From NCBI GenBank assembly GCA_964599635.1, contig CAZRGM010000012.1, forward strand, positions 43,972 to 107,971: a stretch of DNA of 64,000 nucleotides, given 5' to 3'. The translations under genes were made by a program, and so were the position numbers. Numbering within the stretch: the first letter of the stretch is position 1; the number at the start of each line of letters is the position of its first letter. This stretch comes from WJMT01 sp964599635 (GTDB taxonomy: Bacteria > Acidobacteriota > Aminicenantia > Aminicenantales > Aminicenantaceae). The notes beneath the pieces are model-generated. The model searched no databases. It worked only from the letters and a program-made list of their open reading frames with translations, and was not told the DNA's origin. This document shows positions 24,743 through 33,960 of the stretch, one piece after another.

Positions 24743-25977
24743 TTTTTTTGTTGTTTTGTCTTTGGCTGTCCACTAAAATCAATAGGTTCAGGGTTTTCAA
24801 ACTGAGAGAGAATCAGCCTCGGGCTTATGATTTCATTCAAGATCATGGAAATGACCAAGACAGTGACAAGATAATCAGATAAAGCAGGATAGAGAATCAG
24901 GAAGCTGATGATGATGGCTACGGGAAATCCTCCTTCTGATAGAAGTCCTAATCCAGATGTACGAGGAATATCAAAATCAGACTTAAAGGCTTGAGTGGCT
25001 GCATATGTGCCCAAGAATTTAGCTAATGATCGAGACAAAAAGTAAATCCCTGTGATGATGAGAATAAAGTCGAATTTAAGAGTCCAGCCAGCTCCTAATA
25101 TGACCAGCATGATGATATAGATAGATCTTTCCGAATACGCCATCATTTCAAGTGCTCTCAGCCGGTGTCGGCATAAATTGGCTGTTGTCAATCCGCATAT
25201 GAACCCAATGAGAAGGGGAGAATTGTCGGTCTTCATGGCCAGTCCACCCCCAAATAAAACAATTCCTAGTGTGAGAACTATAAATTCCTGCTGAGAAAAT
25301 CTGGTCCGACTTAAGATTAAAAATATAAGAGCTGTTAGGATTCCTATGGATAATGCCAATAAAAGCCAAATTAATGAGTCTATCAAATTGAATTTTGTGC
25401 TTTCTGAATGGGGAAAGATGAAAAAGGAGAGAGCGACAAAAGCTAGGGCAAAGACTCCGCCAATACCTGATATGTAATGCAGAAGAGAAAAGAGCTTTCG
25501 ATTTTTAAATTTATAGTTGTTGCTGACGATAGCGAGAGCGGATTGAGCCGTACAAGTTGCCGCACTGCCTAAAGCGAGGGAGATGATCAGGGTGGTTTTT
25601 TCTGGGAGAGAGGAAAGAATTTTAAATGAAAGATAAAGGATAGGGGTCACTATCATAAAAGTAGATAAAGCCTGGATTGCAGAAATGGAGAAAAAGAATC
25701 TGGGAAGATTTCGAAGACTTTTAAAATCAAGCTGAAGGCCGAATAAAAATCCAATCCAGGAAAGACCGAAAAACAAGAATGGTTCTAAACTCACTAAAGT
25801 TTCTTCATCAATCATATTGAGCCCCATTCTTCCTAATAATATTCCGATAAAGATGTATTCTGTGCCGGTGAGTATGACGTTTCTGAAACCCAGAGGGAGT
25901 TTTCGGTTGAGAAATGTGAGTCGGGAGCCAATGACGGCAATAACGGTCAGGATGATAATGGTGATGAGTAATTTCAT
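24739..25977 (-). CDS. CPA2-family cation:proton antiporter (first)
   Basis: Second antiporter of the same family, 412 residues from ATG 25977 and about 12 helices. Markers: NRKLPLGFRNVILTGTEYIFIGILLGR, FFGLSWIGFLFGLQLDF and LGSAATCTAQSALAIVS, with GLGLLSEGGFPVAIIISFL late in the protein. A longer frame opens at TTG 26070, but a promoter (26003-26030) lies within it and the hydrophobic domain starts right at 25977. It is the first gene of the four-gene unit. Two related but clearly different antiporter subunits in tandem suggest either a heteromeric complex or carriers with different ion preference. Confidence 0.85.
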   Translation of the reverse strand: MKLLITIIILTVIAVIGSRLTFLNRKLPLGFRNVILTGTEYIFIGILLGRMGLNMIDEETLVSLEPFLFFGLSWIGFLFGLQLDFKSLRNLPRFFFSISAIQALSTFMIVTPILYLSFKILSSLPEKTTLIISLALGSAATCTAQSALAIVSNNYKFKNRKLFSLLHYISGIGGVFALAFVALSFFIFPHSESTKFNLIDSLIWLLLALSIGILTALIFLILSRTRFSQQEFIVLTLGIVLFGGGLAMKTDNSPLLIGFICGLTTANLCRHRLRALEMMAYSERSIYIIMLVILGAGWTLKFDFILIITGIYFLSRSLAKFLGTYAATQAFKSDFDIPRTSGLGLLSEGGFPVAIIISFLILYPALSDYLVTVLVISMILNEIISPRLILSQFENPEPIDFSGQPKTKQQKK

Positions 25978-26002
25978 TTCATTGTAAGGAGTTTTGTGTA
26001 TA

Positions 26003-26048
26003 TTATTATGGATAATATTTTGTTTTTCAATGAATTTGGTGATATAAA
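26003..26048. promoter_or_regulatory. Overlapping divergent promoters
   Basis: On the plus strand there is TTGTTT (26020-26025), a 17-bp spacer and TATAAA (26043-26048), driving the DUF1680 gene. On the minus strand there is TTGAAA (26025-26030), a 16-bp spacer and TAATAA (26003-26008), driving the antiporter operon. The two -35 boxes share a base, so the polymerases would compete. Confidence 0.5.
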
Positions 26049-26091
26049 ATTGTCTTGATCTCTTAATCAAAAAATGGACTGGGGAGGAGAG

Positions 26092-28173
26092 ATGAGAAAA
26101 ATAAATTGGATTATCGGAATTATCTTAACAGGACTTTTTATTTTTTTTTCGAACTGTCAAGAAGAGAAAAATATTTCAGTGCTCCAATATCCCCCTGTGG
26201 ACATGAAAAATGATTACTACACAAGTAATCGAGAGCCCCTGCTTCGGACTCCTTTTATTAAAATGCCTGTGGGTTCAGTCAAGCCTAAAGGATGGCTGCT
26301 CAAACAGCTTCAGCTCCAATCTCAAGGTTTTCATGGACATCTCAATGAAATAAGTCCATTTCTTAAAAAGGAAAACAACGCCTGGCTTAGCCCTGAGGGA
26401 AAAGGAGAGCGAGGATGGGAGGAAGAGCCTTACTGGCTTAAAGGATTCAGCAACTGCGGATATTTATTGGGTGACGAAAGGATGATCAATGAGTCTTTAA
26501 TATGGATTGAAGGTGCTCTTAACAGTCAGCAGCCGGACGGCTGGTTTGGACCCGCTTTTAGAAGTGGGGGGGCTGCGACAAAACTCAAGGGACGCACGGA
26601 TCTTTGGCCTAACATGATTATGCTGTTTTGTCTTCAGGATTATTATGAATACAGTGGAAGCAAAGATCAGCGTGTTATCTCATTGATGACGAACTATTTT
26701 AGATATTTATTCGAAATACCAGATGAAAATTTTCTAGTGGGTTATTGGCCCAGGATGAGGGCCGGAGATATGCTTTTCAGTGTGATTTGGCTTTATAACC
26801 GGACGGGTGAAAAATGGCTCCTTGATTTCGCTCAAAAAGTTCATCGAAATACAGCGGAATGGGAAAAGGATGTCATTGATTGGCATAATGTCAATATTTC
26901 GCAGGGATTCGGGGAGCCTGCCACCTACTATCAAATTTCCAAAGATAAGGAACATCTTAAAGCAGCTGAGAGAAACTGGCAGAAAGTCAGAAGCCTCTAC
27001 GGACAGGTCCCAGGAGGAATGTTTGGAGGAGATGAAAACTGCCGGGAAGGGTATACCGGGCCTAGACAGGCTGTTGAGACATGCGGGATGGTGGAGATGA
27101 TGCTCTCTGAAGAGACTCTTCTTATGATTTCGGGGGATGTTATATGGGCAGACCGATGTGAGGATGTGGCGTTCAATTCATATCCTGCATCAATGACTGC
27201 TGATTTAAAGGCACTCCGTTATTTAACCGCGCCTAATTTGGTTCTTTCGGACAGCCAAAACAAATCTCCTGGTTTTCAGAATGGAGGGCCTATGCTGTGG
27301 ATGAATCCCCACAGGCACCGCTGCTGTCAGCACAATTCAGGACACGGCTGGCCCTATTTCACCCAGCATCTGTGGGCAGCCACTCATGATAATGGGTTAG
27401 GGTCGGTGCTATATGCTCCTTCTGAAGTCACCGCTGAAGTGGGAGATGGAAACAAAATCGTCATTACGGAAAAAACTCATTATCCCTTTGATGAAAACAT
27501 AGAGTTTGTCGTCTCAACATTGGAAAGTGTTGAGTTTCCTTTTTATTTGAGAATTCCAGGTTGGTGTCGAAAAGTTGATCTTAAAATAAATGATCGGCTT
27601 CAGAATTTTGCTGCAGAGCCGGGATCCTATATAAGGATACACAGAAAGTGGAAAAATGGAGATACAGTAAATCTTCGGTTAGTTATGGATTTAAGCATCA
27701 TTTACTGGACAAAGAATCTCAACAGTGTATCTATCAATCGGGGTCCTCTTACCTATTCCCTTAAAATAGAAGAAAAATACGTCCGCCATGGAGGAACAGA
27801 TCAATGGCCTGCTTGGGAAATTTACCCCAATTCAGAGTGGAACTATGGGATATTACTCAAAGAAGAGAAACCCGCTGAGGGGATTCAGATTACCCAGAGG
27901 CCTTGGCCTGAAGATGACCAGCCTTTTAAAGTTGAATCAGCTCCTATTGAAATTAGACTGAAGGTAAGGAAAATACCAGAATGGCAGCTTGATCATCAGG
28001 GATTGGTAGGAAAACTGCAGCAGAGTCCAGCCGCCGTCCATGGAGTCATAGAGACGGCCACTTTGATTCCTATGGGATGTACTCGTCTTCGAATATCTGC
28101 CTTTCCTTTTGTGCTTCTAGATGGTTCAGGACATAAGTGGATTGAAATAGAAAAAGAAAATGAAGAGATTTAA
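26092..28173 (+). CDS. DUF1680 / GH127-like glycoside hydrolase, lipoprotein
   Basis: Lipid-anchored glycoside hydrolase of the DUF1680 (GH127-clan) superfamily, 693 residues from ATG 26092. That start has GGGGAGGAG directly upstream, unlike ATG 26074. The lipobox ends at Cys in FFSNC. The first part is an (alpha/alpha)6-type barrel (WLSPEGKGERGWEEEPYWLKG, GWFGP), followed by beta-sandwich domains. The clan metal/nucleophile residues are recognisable: AVETCGMVEM (Glu, Cys) and HRCCQHNSGHGWP (Cys-Cys). GH127 enzymes release beta-L-arabinofuranose through a cysteine nucleophile. Specificity of this branch is less certain. It ends 5 bp from the convergent GH51 gene. Confidence 0.85.
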   Translation: MRKINWIIGIILTGLFIFFSNCQEEKNISVLQYPPVDMKNDYYTSNREPLLRTPFIKMPVGSVKPKGWLLKQLQLQSQGFHGHLNEISPFLKKENNAWLSPEGKGERGWEEEPYWLKGFSNCGYLLGDERMINESLIWIEGALNSQQPDGWFGPAFRSGGAATKLKGRTDLWPNMIMLFCLQDYYEYSGSKDQRVISLMTNYFRYLFEIPDENFLVGYWPRMRAGDMLFSVIWLYNRTGEKWLLDFAQKVHRNTAEWEKDVIDWHNVNISQGFGEPATYYQISKDKEHLKAAERNWQKVRSLYGQVPGGMFGGDENCREGYTGPRQAVETCGMVEMMLSEETLLMISGDVIWADRCEDVAFNSYPASMTADLKALRYLTAPNLVLSDSQNKSPGFQNGGPMLWMNPHRHRCCQHNSGHGWPYFTQHLWAATHDNGLGSVLYAPSEVTAEVGDGNKIVITEKTHYPFDENIEFVVSTLESVEFPFYLRIPGWCRKVDLKINDRLQNFAAEPGSYIRIHRKWKNGDTVNLRLVMDLSIIYWTKNLNSVSINRGPLTYSLKIEEKYVRHGGTDQWPAWEIYPNSEWNYGILLKEEKPAEGIQITQRPWPEDDQPFKVESAPIEIRLKVRKIPEWQLDHQGLVGKLQQSPAAVHGVIETATLIPMGCTRLRISAFPFVLLDGSGHKWIEIEKENEEI

Positions 28174-28178
28174 TCATT

Positions 28179-29747
28179 TTATTTAATCTCGAGGACCAAT
28201 ACAGATTTTGCGGGAAGGTTGATCTTGAGAATATTGTTTTCAATCACTACGTCACTAAACTTCTGAGGTTTGATTGAATCCGGATTTTGAAATGTATTGT
28301 GAGCGTTCATCTCGCCGGATGTTAAAATTTTTCCGGTTACGGTTTGGACATCGATTCCTCTTATTTGGCAGATGATTTGGGTGGATTCATTAGGATTTAG
28401 ATTACAGAGAGAGAGATGCATTTCTCCTTGATTGTTTTTGGAGGCTGATGAGCTGATTTGAGGAATGCTTCTGGATCCCAGTTTGTAGTGTGCACAGTCT
28501 AGTTTGGTCGGAATAAATAGGGAATCCTGATGAACCTTATAAAGGTCAAAAACATGATAGGTAGGAGTCAAAATCATTCGTTCATCTTGAGTGAGGATAA
28601 GAGCCTGGAGTACATTGACAGTCTGAGCCAGGTTTGCCATTTTGACCCGTTCGCTGTGTTGGTTAAAGATATTAAGAGTGACCCCAGCTACCAAGGCATC
28701 GCGGAGTGTATTTTGTTGGTAGAGAAAAGCTGGATTTGTTCCTGGCTCCACTTCATACCATGTGCCCCATTCATCCACAATCAATCCGACTCTCTTCTTC
28801 GGATCATATTGATCCATGATCGTAGAATGTCTAGAGATTAGCTCCTCAATAAACAAAGCTTTATCCAGAGTATCGAACCATTCTTTTTCACCGAAATCAG
28901 TGGCTGAGTTTTTATCTCCCCATCCTCCGGGGACCGTGTAGTAATGAAAGCTCAAGCCGTTCATGGCATGACCAGCTCTTTTCATTAATATTTCTGTCCA
29001 TTCGTAATTTTCTCCATAGCTCCCGCAGGCGATTTTGTATATTCTGTTTCCAGAGTAATTTCGGACATAAGTCTGGAATCTTCGGTATATATCGGCGTAA
29101 AATTCAGGCCGCATGCTCCCCCCACATCCCCAGTTTTCATTCCCTATGCCAAAAAATGGGAGCTTCCAGGGTTCATCCTTTCCATTCTTTCGGCGCCAAT
29201 CTGACATAGGGCTTTTTCCGTCAAAAGTGATGTATTCGATCCATTGACTCATCTCTTGGACAGTCCCGCTCCCTACATTTCCACAGATATAAGCCTCACA
29301 ACCAATCTGCTGGCAGAGGTCCAGAAATTCATGAGTGCCGAAATGATTATTTTCTGTGACTCCACCCCAGTGGGTGTTCACAAGGGTAGGGCGTTCATTC
29401 AAAGGACCGATTCCATCTTTCCATTGATACTCATCCGCAAAGCATCCTCCAGGCCAGCGGAGGACAGGAACCCTGATTTTACGGAGAGCTTCCACAATAT
29501 CATCTCTGATACCTCTGGTGTTTTTTATAGAGCTTTTCTTTCCAACCCAGTAACCTCCATAAATGCATCGTCCGAGGTGTTCGGAGAAATGTCCGTAAAT
29601 GAATCTGCTGATTTTAAACTGACCCTGATCGGCATTGATGGTAAGAATGGCCGTCTTGGGCTCATTTTTTTGAGGAAGGCTATTGGCAGAGACCGCAGCA
29701 AAAATGAAAATCAAAGTGAGAATATAGATTTTTTTGGTTTGATTCAT
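28179..29747 (-). CDS. Alpha-L-arabinofuranosidase, GH51
   Basis: Exported retaining alpha-L-arabinofuranosidase of family GH51, 522 residues. A signal peptide covers about 1-24. Catalytic acid/base Glu204 lies in FGIGNENWGCGG and nucleophile Glu326 in LIVDEWGTWYE. VLRWPGGCFADEYQWKDGIG (about 95-114) is the family hallmark. A C-terminal beta-domain follows, ending LPAKSVLVLEIK. It releases terminal alpha-linked arabinofuranose from arabinan, arabinoxylan or arabinogalactan fragments. Most GH51 enzymes are cytoplasmic, so the signal peptide here points to periplasmic or surface action. It is flanked by two GH127-clan genes. Confidence 0.94.
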   Translation of the reverse strand: MNQTKKIYILTLIFIFAAVSANSLPQKNEPKTAILTINADQGQFKISRFIYGHFSEHLGRCIYGGYWVGKKSSIKNTRGIRDDIVEALRKIRVPVLRWPGGCFADEYQWKDGIGPLNERPTLVNTHWGGVTENNHFGTHEFLDLCQQIGCEAYICGNVGSGTVQEMSQWIEYITFDGKSPMSDWRRKNGKDEPWKLPFFGIGNENWGCGGSMRPEFYADIYRRFQTYVRNYSGNRIYKIACGSYGENYEWTEILMKRAGHAMNGLSFHYYTVPGGWGDKNSATDFGEKEWFDTLDKALFIEELISRHSTIMDQYDPKKRVGLIVDEWGTWYEVEPGTNPAFLYQQNTLRDALVAGVTLNIFNQHSERVKMANLAQTVNVLQALILTQDERMILTPTYHVFDLYKVHQDSLFIPTKLDCAHYKLGSRSIPQISSSASKNNQGEMHLSLCNLNPNESTQIICQIRGIDVQTVTGKILTSGEMNAHNTFQNPDSIKPQKFSDVVIENNILKINLPAKSVLVLEIK

Positions 29748-29944
29748 TTTTTCTCCTTTTTTGAGAGGAATGAGTGATCCTTGCGTTTATTTTATGAGAA
29801 AACAGAGAAGAAGTAAAATGTTTCCCTTCTCTTCTTTAAGTGAGTCAATTTTGTTGAAGCTTGCTTGTGAGTTGAAAATCGCTAATAATAGGAAAAAGCA
29901 TTGAGATATAAATCAACAATACACCATAAAAAAGGAGTTTCAGA

Positions 29945-32353
29945 ATGAGAAAGTCTATGGGTCTATTATTACTTTTGCTCTTTTCTGGCTTTATCTTTAT
30001 GAATAATGCCTGTCAAAAAAGGCAAACGGGAGATTATCCTATCCAGCCGGTTCCCTTTACGCAAGTTCAAATTAATGATGATTTTTGGTCTTCCCGGATA
30101 GAAACCAACCGCCGAGTGACCATCCCTTATGCTTTTGAGCAGTGCGAAGAAACCGGACGTATAGATAATTTCAGGATTGCGGCTGAGATGAAAGGCGGCG
30201 GATTTCAGACCGTATATCCTTTTGATGATTCGGATGTCTACAAGATCATAGAGGGGGCTTCCTATTCTCTTCAGGTTCACCCAGATTCTGAGCTTGAAAA
30301 TTATTTGGATAATTTGATTTCAATCATTGGAAAAGCCCAGGAAGAAGATGGGTATCTTTACACAGCAAGGACCATTGACCCAGACCCTCCTGTTCGGTGG
30401 TGTGAGGGAGACCGCTGGTCCAATCTTTATTTAGGGCATGAGCTTTACAACGCGGGGCATCTTTATGAAGCGGCGGTAGCTCATTATAGGGCTACCGGGA
30501 AAAAGTCCCTCCTGGATATCGCCTTAAAAAATGCGGACTTAGTCGCAGAAGTATTTGGACCTGAGAAAAAAAGAGGCGCGCCCGGACATCAGGAAATAGA
30601 GATAGGTCTTATTAAATTATATCGAGTGACAGGAGAAAAAAAATATCTGGATCTTGCCAAATTTTTTCTGAATGAACGGGGACTCAGCAAACACCGAAAA
30701 CTTTATGGGAGATACTCACAAGACCACAAGCCAGTAGTGGAGCAGGAAGAAGCTGTGGGGCATGCGGTGCGGGCTGTTTACATGTATTCTGGAATGGCGG
30801 ATGTGGCTTCTCTGACCAAGGATGCGGACTATATTGAGGCTATTGACCGCATCTGGGAAGATGTGGTCTCTAAAAAGCTTTACATCACAGGAGGAATCGG
30901 TGCCACCGGAGCCGGGGAAGCGTTTGGGGAGCCTTATCATCTTCCCAATGCCACAGCCTATTCAGAGACCTGTGCGTCTATAGGAAACGCTTTGTGGAAT
31001 TTTCGGATGTTTCTCCTTCATGGAGATGCTAAATACATAGATGTGCTGGAAAAAGTCCTTTACAACGGACTCATTTCCGGAGTGTCTCTGGAAGGAGACC
31101 TTTTCTTTTATCAGAATCCATTGGAATCTTACGGAGAGGATGGAAGAAGTACCTGGTTTACATGCGCCTGTTGTCCCAGCAATATTTCCAGGTTTATGCC
31201 CTCTGTTCCCGGATATGTTTTGGCTGCGGATAAGGATAAAATTTATGTCAATCTTTTCACTTCCTGCAAAGCTCAAGTTAAGCTCAAAGATCAAACAGTC
31301 AAAATTGAACAAAAGACCCGGTATCCCTGGGAGGGAGATGTGGCAATCACAGTTACACCTGAAAAGGAAAGTAAATTTTCTGTATATGTGAGAATTCCAG
31401 GGTGGGCACAGAACAAACCAGTGCCCAGCGACCTGTACCGTTTTTATAAACAGAATGATGAGGAAGTCTTTCTCAAGATTAATGGAGAGGAATTGGCTTT
31501 GAATATGGAGAAAGGATACGCGGTTATTGATAGGATATGGAAAGAAGGAGACAAAATCAAGATTCATTTTCCTATGCCGGCAAGAAGAGTGCTGAGTCAT
31601 GAGAGTGTGGAGGCTGACTCAGGTAAAGTCAGTCTTCAGAGAGGGCCTATTGTGTACTGTGCGGAGTGGAAGGACAATAGGGGCAGGATTAGCAACCTTG
31701 TTTTATCTGATGATGCCGAGTTTAAATCAGAGTACAGGCCCAATCTATTAAAAGGAGTGACTGTTATTGAAGCAGGAGCCATAGGATTTTATGAAACTTC
31801 TGAAGGAAAGATACAAAGCTTGGAACAAAAATTAACGGCCATACCCTATTATTCCTGGGCACACCGGGGAAAAGGGGAGATGGCTGTTTGGCTGGCACGC
31901 GCAGAAGAAAAGGCATGGCCTGTTCCTCAGCCCACCATTGCTTCTCAGAGTCGAGTGACTGCCTCTAGAGGCAAAGATGGTTTTTCTGTGACAGATCAGA
32001 GAGAGCCGAAGAATTCAAATGATCATTCCATACCTTATCTTCACTGGTGGCCCAATAAGGGAACTGATGAATGGGTGCAGTTGGATTTCCAGAAGGCTGA
32101 AATCATAACCCAGATTAAAGTCTACTGGTTTGACGACACTGGCCGAGGAGAATGCCGAGTGCCGGAGTCATGGGAAGTTCTGGTCAAAAAAAATGGGAAA
32201 TGGGATCCCGTAGAGAGTCAGACTCCTTATGGAGTCAAAAAGGATCAATACAATAGGGTGGTCTTTAATCCCATTCAAACAGATTCCATTCGCTTTGAGG
32301 TTCAGTGTCAGCCTGATTATTCAGCAGGGATCCTAGAGATCCAGGTCAAATAA
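29945..32353 (+). CDS. Beta-L-arabinofuranosidase, GH127, lipoprotein with C-terminal F5/8-like domain
   Basis: Lipid-anchored GH127 enzyme of 802 residues. The lipobox ends at Cys23 in NNAC. The catalytic barrel carries Glu341 and Cys343 in YSETCASIG and the Cys409-Cys410 pair in CACCPSN. These match the zinc/cysteine-nucleophile set of the characterised beta-L-arabinofuranosidase HypBA1 (Glu338, Cys340, Cys417, Cys418). Beyond about residue 660 lies an extra domain (DEWVQLDFQKAEIITQIKVYWFDD) resembling a discoidin/F5-8 type C carbohydrate-binding module, not part of the minimal enzyme. The expected substrate is beta-1,2-linked L-arabinofuranose, such as the Hyp-linked side chains of plant extensins. 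AAGGAG precedes the ATG. Confidence 0.93.
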   Translation: MRKSMGLLLLLLFSGFIFMNNACQKRQTGDYPIQPVPFTQVQINDDFWSSRIETNRRVTIPYAFEQCEETGRIDNFRIAAEMKGGGFQTVYPFDDSDVYKIIEGASYSLQVHPDSELENYLDNLISIIGKAQEEDGYLYTARTIDPDPPVRWCEGDRWSNLYLGHELYNAGHLYEAAVAHYRATGKKSLLDIALKNADLVAEVFGPEKKRGAPGHQEIEIGLIKLYRVTGEKKYLDLAKFFLNERGLSKHRKLYGRYSQDHKPVVEQEEAVGHAVRAVYMYSGMADVASLTKDADYIEAIDRIWEDVVSKKLYITGGIGATGAGEAFGEPYHLPNATAYSETCASIGNALWNFRMFLLHGDAKYIDVLEKVLYNGLISGVSLEGDLFFYQNPLESYGEDGRSTWFTCACCPSNISRFMPSVPGYVLAADKDKIYVNLFTSCKAQVKLKDQTVKIEQKTRYPWEGDVAITVTPEKESKFSVYVRIPGWAQNKPVPSDLYRFYKQNDEEVFLKINGEELALNMEKGYAVIDRIWKEGDKIKIHFPMPARRVLSHESVEADSGKVSLQRGPIVYCAEWKDNRGRISNLVLSDDAEFKSEYRPNLLKGVTVIEAGAIGFYETSEGKIQSLEQKLTAIPYYSWAHRGKGEMAVWLARAEEKAWPVPQPTIASQSRVTASRGKDGFSVTDQREPKNSNDHSIPYLHWWPNKGTDEWVQLDFQKAEIITQIKVYWFDDTGRGECRVPESWEVLVKKNGKWDPVESQTPYGVKKDQYNRVVFNPIQTDSIRFEVQCQPDYSAGILEIQVK

Positions 32354-32491
32354 AAAAAATAAAATTTAATGGAGATACCTCCAACCGTATTTGATTTTCA
32401 ATGTTGTTTTAACCATACCTGCATTTCTTTAAATTCATACTCGGCTTTTGTATAACTCAGGCTAATAAAGAAGCAAGATTTGATTTTTTTA

Positions 32492-32518
32492 TTGACACAA
32501 AAATTTTTACCCTATAAA
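32492..32518 (+). promoter_or_regulatory. Promoter for the aldo/keto reductase gene
   Basis: TTGACA (32492-32497), a short 15-bp spacer and TATAAA (32513-32518). GGGGAGG precedes ATG 32579. Confidence 0.5.
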
Positions 32519-32578
32519 TTGGTTTGGGAATTTGAATGAAATTCAGACAAAAAAACAGATTGAGAGGGGAGGTAAATT

Positions 32579-33820
32579 ATGGCAGTTAAAAAATTGATTA
32601 AGAGAAGGGAATTCCTTAAATTGTCATCAGCCGCGGTTTTTGCCGGGTTAACCGGCAGACTGACCGGTCAGCTGAAAGAAGAAAGCCCAACAGCCCCAGT
32701 TTATACTATAGAGGAAGCTGCCCATCTCGTGGGTAGGCTGCCCCGCCGAAAGTTGGGCTACAGTAGGAGGGAGGTCTCCATTTTATTAGGAGCTGGTGAT
32801 CTACCTGATGCTCCAAGAGAAGCGGGGATTTTATGCGGTATGGACTATTGGCATAAGGCTAACCGATGGATACGAACCGGAACGCCGGAATCTATCCTTA
32901 AGAACCGTGACGCTCACTACTGCCAGGTTACAGTGGATCGGGTGGACGGAGATCATTATGTTGGTCGTATTGATGAAGAGGAACATTATTCTTACGTCAA
33001 AGAGGCTTTAAAACAGACAGGTCTTGGATATTTCGATGATATGCAGTTCCATTACGGCTATCATAATGTAGATGAACTTAAAAAGGAGCGGGGATTTATC
33101 AAGGCTTTTGAACGGCTGAAAAAGGAAGGGCTGGTCAAGCATCTTTGCCTTTCTCAACATGGCTATGCTGGGAATTCTAGGGTGCCAGGTGGACAAACTG
33201 CTGCAGAGATCCTGACAGCTGTTGTTGAAGATGGGATCTATGAACATGCTCAGTTCATGTATTCCTATGGTGTTGACCCAGAGATGGATGAGTTTTTGGA
33301 GCTCGCTCGCAAAAAAGGATTTGGTACGATTGCCATGAAGACGGCCCGAGGGATCGGACGAATGAAGGAGGATCAGGATTTTATGGGAAAGCTTCCTGAT
33401 GGAGTGACCCCTCACAATGCACTGGTGCGATGGCTGACCACAAGAACCAAACTGGATGCGGTGGTCATGCGTGTCAGAAACCTCAACGAATTTGTGGATT
33501 CTTTTTCAGGAGCAGGAAAGGCTTTGAGATCTGAAGATGCCCGGGCTATTCAGATGATGACAGATGAGGCTGACAGGACAGCTTGCCGTTTATGTACAAA
33601 ATGTCAAGCCCACTGTCCTGAGCAGGTACCCATTGCTGAGATTCTGCGTTTTGAGCGTTATGCTCTAGATGACCATGATTGGCATAAAGCAAGGAAGCTT
33701 TATGCTGAGCTTGAACGCAATGCGGAGGCCTGCACTCAATGCGAAATTTGTATCCCTTACTGTCCACAAGGGCTGAGAATACCGGAAAAAATTATAGCTG
33801 TTCATTCCTTACTGAGTTGA
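32579..33820 (+). CDS. Tat-exported aldo/keto reductase with two 4Fe-4S motifs
   Basis: Oxidoreductase of 413 residues. The N-terminus KRREFLKLSSAAVFAGLTG is a twin-arginine signal, so it is folded before export. The middle (about 55-330) is an aldo/keto-reductase-like TIM barrel (YVKEALKQTGLGYFDDMQFHYG, GLVKHLCLSQHGY, GFGTIAMKTARG). The C-terminus has CRLCTKCQAHCP and CTQCEICIPYCP, the two cysteine sets of a ferredoxin-like double 4Fe-4S module. Fused proteins of this type are known in anaerobes and pass electrons between an organic substrate and iron-sulfur carriers. Substrate unknown. It stands alone between the arabinosidases and the metal-cofactor operon. Confidence 0.9.
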   Translation: MAVKKLIKRREFLKLSSAAVFAGLTGRLTGQLKEESPTAPVYTIEEAAHLVGRLPRRKLGYSRREVSILLGAGDLPDAPREAGILCGMDYWHKANRWIRTGTPESILKNRDAHYCQVTVDRVDGDHYVGRIDEEEHYSYVKEALKQTGLGYFDDMQFHYGYHNVDELKKERGFIKAFERLKKEGLVKHLCLSQHGYAGNSRVPGGQTAAEILTAVVEDGIYEHAQFMYSYGVDPEMDEFLELARKKGFGTIAMKTARGIGRMKEDQDFMGKLPDGVTPHNALVRWLTTRTKLDAVVMRVRNLNEFVDSFSGAGKALRSEDARAIQMMTDEADRTACRLCTKCQAHCPEQVPIAEILRFERYALDDHDWHKARKLYAELERNAEACTQCEICIPYCPQGLRIPEKIIAVHSLLS

Positions 33821-33929
33821 TCTTGGGATTTTTTTTTGGAGAAGTTCCTTTATTCTAGGGACTCAATGGGGCTTATTGAAGGATAACTCTTTGATATTTT
33901 TGTGATAGGTGTTTGCGAGTGAACTTGGT

Positions 33930-33958
33930 TTGACTGATGTGGATTTTTTTATTATGAT
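33930..33958 (+). promoter_or_regulatory. Promoter of the tungsten/molybdenum cofactor operon
   Basis: TTGACT (33930-33935), an exact 17-bp spacer and TATGAT (33953-33958), placed directly before the riboswitch so that transcription would begin at its first stem. Confidence 0.65.
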
Positions 33959-33960
33959 TT

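Noticed and set aside
30962..31600. Long open frame of 212 codons opposite the GH127 gene
   Set aside because: It lies entirely antisense to a gene with intact catalytic motifs and has no domain signal or ribosome-binding site.
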